A stretch of DNA of 64,000 nt, taken from NCBI GenBank assembly GCA_027625095.1, contig JAQBXN010000003.1:1-64000 (forward strand), read 5' to 3'. This document shows, piece after piece, positions 49,779 through 58,696 of this stretch (the stretch's first letter is position 1; every line of letters starts with the position of its first letter). A program made the translations under genes and the position numbers. Source of the stretch: Planctomycetota bacterium (GTDB lineage: Bacteria; Planctomycetota; PUPC01; JACPCR01). The notes under the pieces were generated by a model that worked only from the letters and a program-made list of their open reading frames with translations, did no database searches and was not told the origin of the DNA.

Positions 49779-51080
49779 CTAGGCTTTATTCAAACCTGTG
49801 CTGGCGGATTGCCGTTCCTGGACGTATTTCTGAAAGCGGTCTCTGTCCTTCCGTGGAATCTTGATGAATTCGACGCCAATTTTGGTCAACCCGTCTTCAT
49901 CTCTATCACCAACATGCACGACTTTGCCAGTGGCTTCGATTCTATGGGTCGCCGCTCGGGGGTGAATCTCAAGCTGTAGATTCGTTCCAATCTCCAGCGG
50001 CTCACGAACGCGGAATGAGATACCGCCGCCGCTAATGTTTTCGGTGACGGCCACTTCGCTGGGCTGACGGGAAACCCACGATTTCACGGTGTAGCGCATG
50101 TAGCAGCACTCCCTAATTCGCTCGTGCATGCGGCGGGTGTCGTCATTCATCAGAAACCGGGTGGTATCGGTTGGCGAGGGGTTGAGCTTACGAAGCAACC
50201 GCGTCAAATCCTGAACGACGTTTTCCATGGATGGATATCGTTGCGCAGGATCTTTCTCGAGCGCCTTCATGATGATGGCGGAGAGTTCTTCGGGAACCTC
50301 AGCGTTCACCTCATGAGGAGGGATGACGGGAGTGTTCAGGTTCTTTTGCGCCCGTTCAAACTCGTCTGCTCCGACGAATGGTGGTTGTCCGGTAAAGACT
50401 TCGTACATCGAAATGCCGAACGCGTAAATGTCTGTCTGAAAGTCGTAGTGTCCCGAACGGACGACTTCCGGCGCCATATAGCTTGGTGTGCCGCTTCGAT
50501 AGAAGACATCCTGCAGCTTTTCGAGTTTTGGTATGGAAAGGCCAAAGTCGATAAGGATGGCCCGCCCGAAGTCATCCAACAGTACGTTACGTGGGCAGAT
50601 ATCACGATGAATGACCCCCGACCTGTGGGTATGCAGCAGCGCGTGGGCAAACTGGTAGACCACCTTCAGGCGGCGTCCTTTCAGCTTATTGCTGCGAGCG
50701 TAGCTGAGTTCATGAAGACTCCGTGGGGGCAGGTACTCCATGACAATGTAGTACTGCCCGTTTTCTTTGCCGATTTCGTAGGCGTGGATAATGTGCGGAT
50801 GATTCAGGTTCAGCAGAAGCTCACCTTCCCATCGGATGCCCTTCAAGTATTTGTAAGCGGGCCACACATCTCGATTCACTTTGTCCCGGCGGTCGTAAGC
50901 ATCCGAATGCTCTTTGGAGATGAGCTTGATGGCCACCTCAAGGTTGCCCGAAGAATCTTGACCCTTGTAGATCGCGGCCATGCCGCCCATGGCCACAGGC
51001 TCGGTGACCTTAAAGCCACCGATATTCTCCGGTATCTTCTCATTCTTGAATCTGGCGACCGTGGCAGTCTTCTCGATCAA
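49779..51080 (-). CDS. Ser/Thr protein kinase with C-terminal PilZ domain
   Basis: A 433-aa soluble protein. The Hanks-type kinase (about 18-290) shows the glycine loop EPVAMGGMAAIYKGQ, AIKLIS with the ATP lysine, the catalytic loop VIHRDICPRNVLL, DFGLS, and APEVV. In the catalytic loop the usual lysine of HRDxKxxN is Cys. A PilZ domain (about 320-425, TENISGGGISFRVREPLEIG) would bind cyclic di-GMP; the upstream RxxxR is only partly conserved (RYTVK). The domain pair suggests control of phosphorylation by cyclic di-GMP, perhaps of motility or surface attachment. Its start overlaps the stop of the 130-aa gene. Confidence 0.88.
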   Translation of the reverse strand: MIEKTATVARFKNEKIPENIGGFKVTEPVAMGGMAAIYKGQDSSGNLEVAIKLISKEHSDAYDRRDKVNRDVWPAYKYLKGIRWEGELLLNLNHPHIIHAYEIGKENGQYYIVMEYLPPRSLHELSYARSNKLKGRRLKVVYQFAHALLHTHRSGVIHRDICPRNVLLDDFGRAILIDFGLSIPKLEKLQDVFYRSGTPSYMAPEVVRSGHYDFQTDIYAFGISMYEVFTGQPPFVGADEFERAQKNLNTPVIPPHEVNAEVPEELSAIIMKALEKDPAQRYPSMENVVQDLTRLLRKLNPSPTDTTRFLMNDDTRRMHERIRECCYMRYTVKSWVSRQPSEVAVTENISGGGISFRVREPLEIGTNLQLEIHPRAATHRIEATGKVVHVGDRDEDGLTKIGVEFIKIPRKDRDRFQKYVQERQSASTGLNKA

Positions 51081-51469
51081 CTTTCACCCCCATCCGTGAG
51101 GAGTTCTTTGGCCAGTTCCTGAAATTCATCCGTGTAGAAGCCGGACGTGAGATCCCCAATAAGCTGGATGAATTCTTCAAAAAAGAATTCGAGTGCCTTC
51201 AGTGTTGCCTCTTGCAGTTCTGGCACCTGTGTGTCCTGAAGGCTGAAGAAATCTACGGTAGTGCCCTCGTGCTCGACGTTTCGTAAGCATGAGTGCTCCT
51301 CACCTGCGAAATCCAGCATGTTGGCCAGGATAGATTTAAGTGTGATTTCCCCGACGGACGGTTCCAGTTTTTGGCACATTTTGGCGAAAACTTTCTGGTA
51401 CCGGTCGATGGATTCCAAATAGGGCAGAGATCGCAGCGCGCCGCCAATGGTCGGTTCCTGAGAACTCAC
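51077..51469 (-). CDS. Hypothetical helical protein of the kinase operon
   Basis: A 130-aa, mostly helical, acidic protein with a mid-region His/Cys pair (FAGEEHSCLRNVEHEGTT). It has no signal or membrane segment and I recognise no family. The stop codon overlaps the kinase start by ATGA, so it is translated with it and may be a regulator or substrate of the kinase. Confidence 0.65.
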   Translation of the reverse strand: MSSQEPTIGGALRSLPYLESIDRYQKVFAKMCQKLEPSVGEITLKSILANMLDFAGEEHSCLRNVEHEGTTVDFFSLQDTQVPELQEATLKALEFFFEEFIQLIGDLTSGFYTDEFQELAKELLTDGGES

Positions 51470-51612
51470 GGCAGGTCCCTCACTAAGATGAATGCGATGG
51501 ATTCGCTTCGACAGACTCGGCCAGAAATATAGATGACCCGTCTGCGGTTTTCAATACCGGCGTGCCGTGCGCCGATGCTCGGTGCAGAAAGAACCAGAGG
51601 GTGGGAAACTGA

Positions 51613-52404
51613 TCATCCGTATGCGCCACGCGGATGCGCGCCAAGAAGTTCACGCTGACGGTCGGTGCACTGGTCGAGGATGTCGCGGGAAAGGTTGTAG
51701 TTCAGGAACGGCCAGAAACGCTGCGCAACGAAGCGGCGTCCGAAGGTAGGCACCACAGAAAGGCGCGTTCCTCCCTTCTTGACCGGAGCCCCCCGATGCC
51801 ATGCCTGATTGCTGTACATCACGCAGGCTCCCGCGTTTACGGACAGCGTCATTGGCCCGCGCCCCCGCCAGGAGGGCGGATTGCCGTCTTCCGGCCTGGG
51901 CCTGCGACAGGCACGGTGGCTACCCGGGACGACTTCTGTAGGGCCCATCTCAACCGGCACATCCACCAGGTAATAATGGCAGTTGATGACATTGATGATG
52001 GGTGGATATTCCACGTCATCGCTCACGTCATTCGGACGCTGCAGATAAATCTCATCCGAGTGAAAGCTGAGGACTTCGTTGCCGCTGAACATGCGATGCC
52101 CCTGCAGAGCGATGATGTGTAGATTTTGCCCCAAAATTTTTTCCATCAGGCTGATGACAGGTTCGTTTTCCAGAAGGCAGACAAAGTCCATGCCCTTTTC
52201 GAAAAGCCGGACCATGCTGTTAGATCCGTAGCCCACCGACGGCTCCATGCCTGCCAGTCGCTTCCGGAAATGCTCGATAGCGTCCGCGGGGAGTGCGTCT
52301 GGGATGACAAGGTAGCCCTCCTTGATCAATTGCGAATCCCACTCTGAGAGCTGCTGTTCCGAGGGCTTTGCTTTACAGAATTCAGGAATGTCGACGATAG
52401 GCAT
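51613..52404 (-). CDS. Phytanoyl-CoA dioxygenase (PhyH) family protein
   Basis: A 263-aa Fe(II)/2-oxoglutarate oxygenase-like protein. The jelly-roll metal site reads HSDE (HxD) in LSFHSDEIYLQR and the distal His in SNQAWHRGAPVKKGGTRLS; that segment also gives the 2-oxoglutarate-binding Arg. Other blocks: LIKEGYLVIPDALPADAIE and VEMGPTEVVPGSHRACRRP. The substrate is not evident; PVC genomes carry many PhyH genes. It starts 18 bp after dgcA on the same strand and likely shares its transcript, so an amino-acid-derived substrate is possible. Confidence 0.85.
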   Translation of the reverse strand: MPIVDIPEFCKAKPSEQQLSEWDSQLIKEGYLVIPDALPADAIEHFRKRLAGMEPSVGYGSNSMVRLFEKGMDFVCLLENEPVISLMEKILGQNLHIIALQGHRMFSGNEVLSFHSDEIYLQRPNDVSDDVEYPPIINVINCHYYLVDVPVEMGPTEVVPGSHRACRRPRPEDGNPPSWRGRGPMTLSVNAGACVMYSNQAWHRGAPVKKGGTRLSVVPTFGRRFVAQRFWPFLNYNLSRDILDQCTDRQRELLGAHPRGAYG

Positions 52405-52422
52405 TTTCTCTCCTCTGACAGA

Positions 52423-53436
52423 TTATTGATGTTGAGTGACGCCAATACCCGGTAGTGTGGGAATACTCAAATAGCCGCGGCGATATTCTACCCCGGCAAA
52501 AGGGTCGCCCTGAATCAGCAGATGCCCATCCAGGTCCGCATAATCCACCAGCGGCAGAAGGTGTGAGGCCGCGGTGATACCCAGGCTGCTCTCGATCATG
52601 CAGCCGAGCATAACATGCAGGTTGAGCGAACGGGCTACGTGGATCATCTTCATTGCCTCCCGCAGGCCACCACACTTGGTGAGCTTGATATTGATCCCAT
52701 GAAAAGATTCAGCCAGACGCGGCACATCCTCCGGCCGACGAGAATCCTCATCAGCGAAGAGCGGCAGGAGGCTTGCACGTTTCAGTTGTCTCATGCCTGG
52801 TGAACGCTCAGGCATGGGCTGCTCCACAAACTCGGTTCTCTGTCCGGCCAGCCACTCTATTTTTCTCTTTGCTTCTTCAGCATCCTTCCATGCGGCATTA
52901 GCATCTACCCGAATCGGCTTGTCTGTGATCTCTCGAATAGCAGAAACAATCGCCTCGTCATCCTCAGTGCCCAGCTTTACTTTCAAGATCGGGAAGTCGG
53001 CAGCCTCACGAGTCTTCTCCTGAATCTCGGGTATGCCGGCGATTCCGATGGTAAAGGAAGTCTGCGGCGTCCTCGACGGATTAAGCCCCCAGAGTTGGTA
53101 AAGGGGCACCCCAAGCTTCTTACCCACAAGATCATGCAGGGCCATATCGAGCGCAGATATCGCCGACCAATTCGGCGTCAGCATCTCAACCGCGTGGTTC
53201 AGAATGTCTTCAAGCAGGAAAACATCGTCGTATACCTCAAGCGGAAACCGGGAAAGCGCTTCGATGACCGAATCCGCAGTCTCTTTGTAGTGTGGGCTGG
53301 GCGCGGCCTCGCCGAAACCGGTCAGGCCATCATGCTCGATCTCCACCAACACGTTGTTTCTCACGTCGCTGGATTCACGCGAGATCCGGAACGTGTGTTT
53401 GAGCTTGAGATCGAGTCTTGAAGTCTTGAGGTTCAT
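52423..53436 (-). CDS. dgcA: Enolase-superfamily epimerase, DgcA-like (L-Ala-D/L-Glu epimerase type)
   Basis: A 337-aa muconate-lactonising-subgroup enzyme. The N-terminal capping domain is followed by the barrel with catalytic Lys in PILKVKLG (KxK), metal ligands Asp and Glu in RVDANAAW and EQPMPERS, ADEDSR, and the second catalytic lysine in NIKLTKCGGL. In D-glutamate catabolism DgcA racemises N-acetyl-D-glutamate; the same fold also epimerises Ala-Glu dipeptides from cell-wall turnover. The four-base overlap with the DUF1611 gene (dgcN) supports the first role. Confidence 0.85.
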   Translation of the reverse strand: MNLKTSRLDLKLKHTFRISRESSDVRNNVLVEIEHDGLTGFGEAAPSPHYKETADSVIEALSRFPLEVYDDVFLLEDILNHAVEMLTPNWSAISALDMALHDLVGKKLGVPLYQLWGLNPSRTPQTSFTIGIAGIPEIQEKTREAADFPILKVKLGTEDDEAIVSAIREITDKPIRVDANAAWKDAEEAKRKIEWLAGQRTEFVEQPMPERSPGMRQLKRASLLPLFADEDSRRPEDVPRLAESFHGINIKLTKCGGLREAMKMIHVARSLNLHVMLGCMIESSLGITAASHLLPLVDYADLDGHLLIQGDPFAGVEYRRGYLSIPTLPGIGVTQHQ

Positions 53437-54467
53437 TGAAAAAAAACCTCCAATGCATCCACCAGTTTCGAAGCCCCGTAACGAATCACATCTGTTGTCG
53501 GCAGGCCGAATTCGGACTCCACCCGTTCTATTTCTTTGGCAGCATCTTCCGGCGACATATCCAGGCAGTTGAGTGAGATGCCGACCACCTGCGACTCGCG
53601 GAATGGGCTCATGACCGATTCATGGAGCTCGATGAGAAAACGGAGTGAGGGGATCGCAAAATCGGTATGACGAACAAATTCCCTCGTCGGCTGGTGACAG
53701 AGAATCATGGCACCGGGCATGGATCCATGCATCAGGCTCAGGGTGACTCCAGAATAGGATGGGTGAAGCAGTGCCCCCTGGCCTTCGACGAAAATCCATT
53801 CTCGGTGCTTCTGTTCGAGGACGAGACGTTCGGCAGCGCCTGCGGCGAAATCGGAAATCACCCGGTCGATTGCAATGCCGCGGCCCTCGATCATGACCCC
53901 TGTCTGGCCGGTGGGAACGAACACCGAGTCAAGCCCCCTCTTGCGGGCTTCGTTATTCATTTCGATGGCGGCGATCTTCTTGCCGATATTGCAGTCCGAA
54001 CCGACGGTGAGAATGATTTTCGAATCAATGGACGCAGCGGCGCCCATCCCCACTTTGAGATCGTTCGGCGGACGTCGGACGTCCGTGATCGTTGCGGAGT
54101 GTTTGGCGGCCAATTCCCTCAGTTCAGGATCCTCCGACAGGAATGTGTGGAGGCCGTTAACAATCTCCATTCCACGCCTTAACGCCTCGCGCAGATACTC
54201 CCGCCATTCATCTGGCATCACTCCCCCGGGGGTAGCGATACCGATGATCAGTGTGTCTGGATCATCCACATCATCAAGAGATGAGATGATGGGCACGCCT
54301 GAACCGGTCCCGAGGAATTCCTCAATATTCCGGCCGGCATGAGAGGGGGCCAGGACACCGATAACTTCCTCGCGGCGATAACGAATCACACCGGCCGCGG
54401 TCTTCGCTGTGAATGGATCGAGTTTGCCCTCGGCAAGAATAACTATGCGTTTTTTTGTGTTGCTCAT
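53433..54467 (-). CDS. dgcN: DUF1611 family protein, DgcN-like
   Basis: A 344-aa protein with the DUF1611 N- and C-terminal domains: KRIVILAEGKLDPFTAKTAA, IIGIATPGGVMPDEWREYL, VGSDCNIGKKIAAIEM (P-loop-like), FVPTGQTGVMIEGRGIAIDR, and VEGQGALLHPSYSGVTLSLM. DgcN has been reported to acetylate D-glutamate, with DgcA then racemising the product. Start and stop overlap thiE and dgcA by four bases, so the three are one translational unit. Linkage to thiE is unexpected and may be only operonic convenience. Confidence 0.85.
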   Translation of the reverse strand: MSNTKKRIVILAEGKLDPFTAKTAAGVIRYRREEVIGVLAPSHAGRNIEEFLGTGSGVPIISSLDDVDDPDTLIIGIATPGGVMPDEWREYLREALRRGMEIVNGLHTFLSEDPELRELAAKHSATITDVRRPPNDLKVGMGAAASIDSKIILTVGSDCNIGKKIAAIEMNNEARKRGLDSVFVPTGQTGVMIEGRGIAIDRVISDFAAGAAERLVLEQKHREWIFVEGQGALLHPSYSGVTLSLMHGSMPGAMILCHQPTREFVRHTDFAIPSLRFLIELHESVMSPFRESQVVGISLNCLDMSPEDAAKEIERVESEFGLPTTDVIRYGASKLVDALEVFFQ

Positions 54468-55516
54468 ACGGTAGCCTCGAGTTGCCTCCGGAATCTGGCG
54501 GCTGTCTCTGCAATGTCGGGTGCTCTTAAGATCCCGGCGGAAACTGCAACATGCCCGACGCCTCGTTCGGTCAGTTGATGCAGGTTTTCGAGAGTGATAC
54601 CGCCGATAGCATAGACAGGAATTTCGATATGACCTTTAAGTCTTGACCACTCTTCCGGGCCACGGATGGTCAGTCCGGATTTAGTTTCGGTCGGGAACAT
54701 GGTGCCGAATCCGAGGTAGTCCGCACCGGCTCTCTGTCCAGCTTTGGCTTCCTCGAGGGTATGTGAGGTGGCCCCAAGAATCTTGCCCGGCCCAAGCACT
54801 TTGCGGGCAGCGTTCGGGGCGAGATCGTCGTCGCCAATGTGGACGCCGTCCGCGTCTACCGCTCTGGCAATATGCGTGCGGTCGTTAATCAGGCAGATCA
54901 CGTCCGATCGTTCGCAGATGGATCGGAGATTCTCTGCGAGAGAAAAGAATTCCCGGTCGGTCATTTCTTTTTCTCGCAATTGCACGACCTGAACTCCACC
55001 ATCGATGGCCGCACGTAATGCAGTTTCGTGGTCGCCTCCGTCAAGGACCGAGCCAATGAGGAGGAGATAGAGTCTGCGGTCGACAAGTTTTTCTGTGTTC
55101 GACAGGCGTGCGAAGAACGCTTTTTCGGCGGTGTAACTGTCATAACGGATTTGCTCAAAGCCGGTGTCCGCATCTGGCTCAAGCAGCTTTGAATACTCTT
55201 CCAGACTTCGGACGGCCTGCTGCAATCGTTTGAATGCCGCAGCTACCAGATCAGAGACCCCATCACGTTCGCTAAACACCGCATTCTTTTCCGGCCGGCC
55301 GACATCTGCCGAGGAATCGCGGGAGGCGTTCAGCTCTGCAGGCGAGAGAGCAAGGGAACGAATGCCCTGAACAAGACGGTGACGAAGGTGCTTTGCCTGC
55401 TGGGACAGGAGATGTGAATTCAGTCCAAATCGGGCGGCATCTTCTATTTCGCGAAGAGCTTCACCTGCGCGGTTAAAGTTGGCATCGATGATGCGGCAGA
55501 GAGTACTCCGATCCAT
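54464..55516 (-). CDS. thiE: ThiD2-ThiE fusion, thiamine phosphate synthase
   Basis: A 350-aa protein. Residues 1-135 match the ThiD2 domain (RIIDANFNRAGEALREIEDA and LVAAAFKRLQQAVRSLEEY), found in front of ThiE in several phyla. Residues about 145-350 are the TIM-barrel thiamine phosphate synthase: VVQLREKEMTDREFF, NDRTHIARAVDADGVHIGDD, GATSHTLEEA, FGTMFPTETKSG, and IGGITLENL. It joins the pyrimidine and thiazole phosphates to give thiamine phosphate. I see no TPP riboswitch in the 359 bp upstream. It is first in an operon with dgcN, dgcA and PhyH. Confidence 0.9.
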   Translation of the reverse strand: MDRSTLCRIIDANFNRAGEALREIEDAARFGLNSHLLSQQAKHLRHRLVQGIRSLALSPAELNASRDSSADVGRPEKNAVFSERDGVSDLVAAAFKRLQQAVRSLEEYSKLLEPDADTGFEQIRYDSYTAEKAFFARLSNTEKLVDRRLYLLLIGSVLDGGDHETALRAAIDGGVQVVQLREKEMTDREFFSLAENLRSICERSDVICLINDRTHIARAVDADGVHIGDDDLAPNAARKVLGPGKILGATSHTLEEAKAGQRAGADYLGFGTMFPTETKSGLTIRGPEEWSRLKGHIEIPVYAIGGITLENLHQLTERGVGHVAVSAGILRAPDIAETAARFRRQLEATV

Positions 55517-55875
55517 AGATGGCTTCCCATTCAGTTACCGGGTCATTAGCTAAGTCTTTTTACTTCTAATTGCTCTTAACCTCATTCTCAAGAGGAAGAC
55601 AGTGAAGGTAAAAAGCAAGACTCAAGAATTACTACTGAACTTCTGTACGTAGCACGTGTACGAATCTCACTCTCAATCTTTAGCCCTCCCAATTCCTTGG
55701 ACTTAAGTTTGATGGCAAGTGCCAGATCTTCCTTCCTGAATCAGCGATAAGATTCAGGGCCATCTTCTCGAATCCCAACCAGGATTTGAGAGGCTGAGGG
55801 CGAGGATAGAAGACTAAGATGGAGATTGGATTGCGAACATATACCGCGGTCAAAGCAATCATGTCCTGCCCTCGA
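55517..55875. other. Non-coding gap upstream of thiE
   Basis: No gene is supported. An 8-bp hairpin CCTGAATC (55735-55742) with GATTCAGG (55751-55758) lies downstream of the acetylesterase on the minus strand and may end its transcript, but there is no T-run. The right-to-left leader of thiE should be in the left half. Confidence 0.45.
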
Positions 55876-57231
55876 TCAATCCTTCTTCGTCCAACCTTTC
55901 CAATCCTCTGTGCGGAATGGCGAGGCCGGAAGTCCCTTGCCGTTCATCAAATTCGGATTGGCTTCATTGCGCCAGCCGAACCGGGCCTGCGTAGGGGCCG
56001 CAACCTCCTTCGATTGCACGACGACAGTTTCACCCTCGATGGTCGCCTCTGCCGCGAAGAACTTTCCGTCCTCGCCTGCAATCTCAAATTCGTTGAGAGG
56101 CTTCTCGTCCCTTGACTTCAGGCCGCCGTCCGTGTGGGAGAAGCTGACGATGATTTTGGCTTCCTCGACCTTCGAAGATTTGTATAGCGGGCCCGAAAAA
56201 ACCACGTCCGTCTTACCGTAATCCTTAGCAAGAGCCCAAAACGCCAGACGATTTCCAACTGGCAGTTTTTTCCGAGGATGGATGTCCTTGATGTTGTCCA
56301 CCAGATCGGTAATCACCGCCATACCGGTTTTCGGCAAATTCATAGTCGCGGCCTGAGCTTCCCACAGAGCGGGGAGTTCTCCGGGAGCGTACCGGCCCTG
56401 CCACGGGGCAATCTGAACAAAGTAGAATGAAAAATCATGGCCCCATGCCTCACGCCAACTTTCGATGAGCGCTTTCTTCTTATCGAAATATTTCATGCCA
56501 TCCTTCTTGGAAAGAACATTCGATTCGCCCTGATACCAGATGATGCCCCGGAGTGGGAACGGATGGATCGGCGCAATCATGGCATTGTACATACCGGCGG
56601 TGCCACCTTTGGATGCAGGGATCCACGGTTCGATGAGAGAACCTCCCCATGAGCTGTGGATGAGACCAATTGGGACATCCAATTCCTTGTGAAGACGCTC
56701 CCCCATATAAAACAAGACGGCCGAAAACCCGCCCGCAGGGCCGGGGGCACATATATCCCATGCAGCTTTTACGTCTTTCGCCGGGGCATTGGCCGTTACC
56801 CTTGGCACATAGAAAAGTCGTATCTTCGGCAGGTTGGCCGCGGCTGCCGCCTCTTTACCGCCATCTGTATTATTGAGCGCCCACTGCATATTGGATTGCC
56901 CTGAACCGAGCCAGACTTCGCCGATGAGGATGTCCTCCAGCACAATCGTGTTCTTGCCACTGACGGTTAATTGATAGGTCTTGCCATCCGCTTTCATTGC
57001 CGGGAGGGCCACCTGCCAATTGCCGTCGGCATCGGTCTTGGTGCTCTCTTTGTTTTCTCCGAGTTCGACCGTGATCTCCTCGTCGGCCTCGGCCCATCCC
57101 CAAATCTTGAGTGGCATGTCTCTTTGCAGCACCATGTGGCTACCGATGATTTTTGGCAGAGAAACATCGGCCCTGAGTTCATGAAGGAAGAGAACGCATA
57201 CGCATGCGGAGAGAAGGTAAGACCTGGTCAT
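55876..57231 (-). CDS. Secreted sialate O-acetylesterase-like protein (SASA family)
   Basis: A 451-aa exported SGNH/GDSL-type esterase. ATG 57231 gives a signal peptide (MTRSYLLSACVCVLFLHELRA); the frame is open 112 codons further, but that part lacks signal and similarity. An N-terminal beta-domain (LPKIIGSHMVLQRDMPLKIW, GWAEADEEI) precedes the hydrolase core with the nucleophile Ser in GEVWLGSGQSNMQWAL and block WYQGESNV. It probably removes acetyl groups from carbohydrates such as xylan or sialylated glycans, and complements the lyase and beta-helix proteins in the window. It shares a divergent promoter region with the Gfo/Idh gene. Confidence 0.88.
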   Translation of the reverse strand: MTRSYLLSACVCVLFLHELRADVSLPKIIGSHMVLQRDMPLKIWGWAEADEEITVELGENKESTKTDADGNWQVALPAMKADGKTYQLTVSGKNTIVLEDILIGEVWLGSGQSNMQWALNNTDGGKEAAAAANLPKIRLFYVPRVTANAPAKDVKAAWDICAPGPAGGFSAVLFYMGERLHKELDVPIGLIHSSWGGSLIEPWIPASKGGTAGMYNAMIAPIHPFPLRGIIWYQGESNVLSKKDGMKYFDKKKALIESWREAWGHDFSFYFVQIAPWQGRYAPGELPALWEAQAATMNLPKTGMAVITDLVDNIKDIHPRKKLPVGNRLAFWALAKDYGKTDVVFSGPLYKSSKVEEAKIIVSFSHTDGGLKSRDEKPLNEFEIAGEDGKFFAAEATIEGETVVVQSKEVAAPTQARFGWRNEANPNLMNGKGLPASPFRTEDWKGWTKKD

Positions 57232-57415
57232 TCTTTCAGTTCCTTTCAAACGGGCGGAGGAAGTTGGTCGGCATTTAATACTGAGTTCGAATGAAGAAGT
57301 CACCTGGATCGTGCGACGACAGGTAGCGGAAAAACAACAAAGTTCATCGTTGTGTAAAGAACCCTCTCGCCATACAACTCGCCGGAAATCATTATCAGAA
57401 CCCGGACAAACAGAC

Positions 57416-58543
57416 ATGAATAAACTTCGCGTCGGCATCATTGGTCTTAAGCGGGGCATGAGTTTCGGTCGCCAACTGTTTGAGCGAGACGATGCAGAAT
57501 TCGTCGGCGCTTGCGACCACGATTCTGGAGTTCGGCAACGATTCATCGATTTGCATCCGGACATCAAGCTTTTCGACTCCTATGAAGAATTGATCGATTC
57601 TGATATCGATGCGGTCGTCCTGGCAAGCTACTGTCCGGATCACGCGCCTATGGCCGTGCAGGCACTGCGTGCCGGCAAGCATGTGCTGTCGGAAGTCACG
57701 GCCTTTCACACACTGGCACAGGGCGTTGAGCTCTGCCGGACGGTCGAGTCTACGGGCATGGCCTACATGATGGCTGAGAATACCTGTTACTCTCCAGTGG
57801 TGGAGGAGATGAAGCGCATCCACCATTCAGGCCAGACCGGACAATTGATCCATGCGGAATGCGAGTATGTGCATGACCTGCGCCCTGAATGGAAAAGAGA
57901 AGAGGACGGAAGAATTCACTGGCGCCTATGGCAGCCGTGCATCTATTACTGCACCCACTCGCTCGGCCCAATCTTCTTGATTTCCGGAGACCGGCCGGTT
58001 TCCGTCGTCGGTATTGAAAGCGGCGCATTCATCGAGCCAAGCTGGCCAACGCCGCGGGCGGATGTCGGAGTGGCTCTGATCCAGATGGCGTCCGGCGCCA
58101 CCGTCAAATTGCTGCTGTCATTTGGCAATTCCCGAGGCGGCTGCACGCACCATTACGTGGTTTACGGCTCAAAAGGTCACATGGAGACCGACCGAATGAA
58201 TCCTTCCAGGTTGCATGTTCGCCTCCCCGAAAACGGCCTCGAATGGCAGTCCTCCGAGCCAACTCATCCAAGGCTGGCCGAGAGGGCCACCAGCACCGGA
58301 CACGGCGGTATCGACTTTTATGCCCTCCACGATTTCATTGAAGCAGTCAGGGCTGGTAAGCTGCCGCCGATGGATGTCTACGATGCAGCAGACATGACAC
58401 TGCCTGGAATCCTTGCACATCGCTCCGCTGTGAATGGTAGCCAACCGTTTCGGATTCCAGATTTCAGGCAAGAGACCGAGCGTCATCCGCATGAAAATGA
58501 TCACGAAGCACCACTTCGGGACATCAACCAGGCCCATTCTTAA
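57416..58543 (+). CDS. Gfo/Idh/MocA family oxidoreductase without the EKP lysine
   Basis: A 375-aa Rossmann-fold protein. LRVGIIGLKRGMSFGRQLFE opens the NAD(P)-binding domain and AGKHVLSEVTAFHTLAQGVE holds the place of the EKP motif, here EVT, so the nicotinamide-site lysine is absent. The C-terminal domain has QPCIYYCTHSLGPIFLIS with the His in the catalytic helix. The ATG at 57416 is preferred to an upstream start in the divergent region. A different hydride-transfer geometry or a non-catalytic role is possible; a subgroup of the family has this change. Confidence 0.85.
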   Translation: MNKLRVGIIGLKRGMSFGRQLFERDDAEFVGACDHDSGVRQRFIDLHPDIKLFDSYEELIDSDIDAVVLASYCPDHAPMAVQALRAGKHVLSEVTAFHTLAQGVELCRTVESTGMAYMMAENTCYSPVVEEMKRIHHSGQTGQLIHAECEYVHDLRPEWKREEDGRIHWRLWQPCIYYCTHSLGPIFLISGDRPVSVVGIESGAFIEPSWPTPRADVGVALIQMASGATVKLLLSFGNSRGGCTHHYVVYGSKGHMETDRMNPSRLHVRLPENGLEWQSSEPTHPRLAERATSTGHGGIDFYALHDFIEAVRAGKLPPMDVYDAADMTLPGILAHRSAVNGSQPFRIPDFRQETERHPHENDHEAPLRDINQAHS

Positions 58544-58696
58544 CTGGACGGCGAATTCCATTCAGCCTGCTACTTTTACCGTCAGCCCGGCGCCGTTATC
58601 TGAGTTTTCCTTATCTGGCCGTGATTCAGATGAGGTGATCGGTCAATTCAGGCGGCAACAACAACTTAACGTCTTTTATCACAAGGCGTAACGAGC

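Noticed and set aside
55517..55700. TPP riboswitch upstream of thiE
   Set aside because: I looked for the conserved CTGAGA and ACCTGA-type elements on the minus strand and did not find them.
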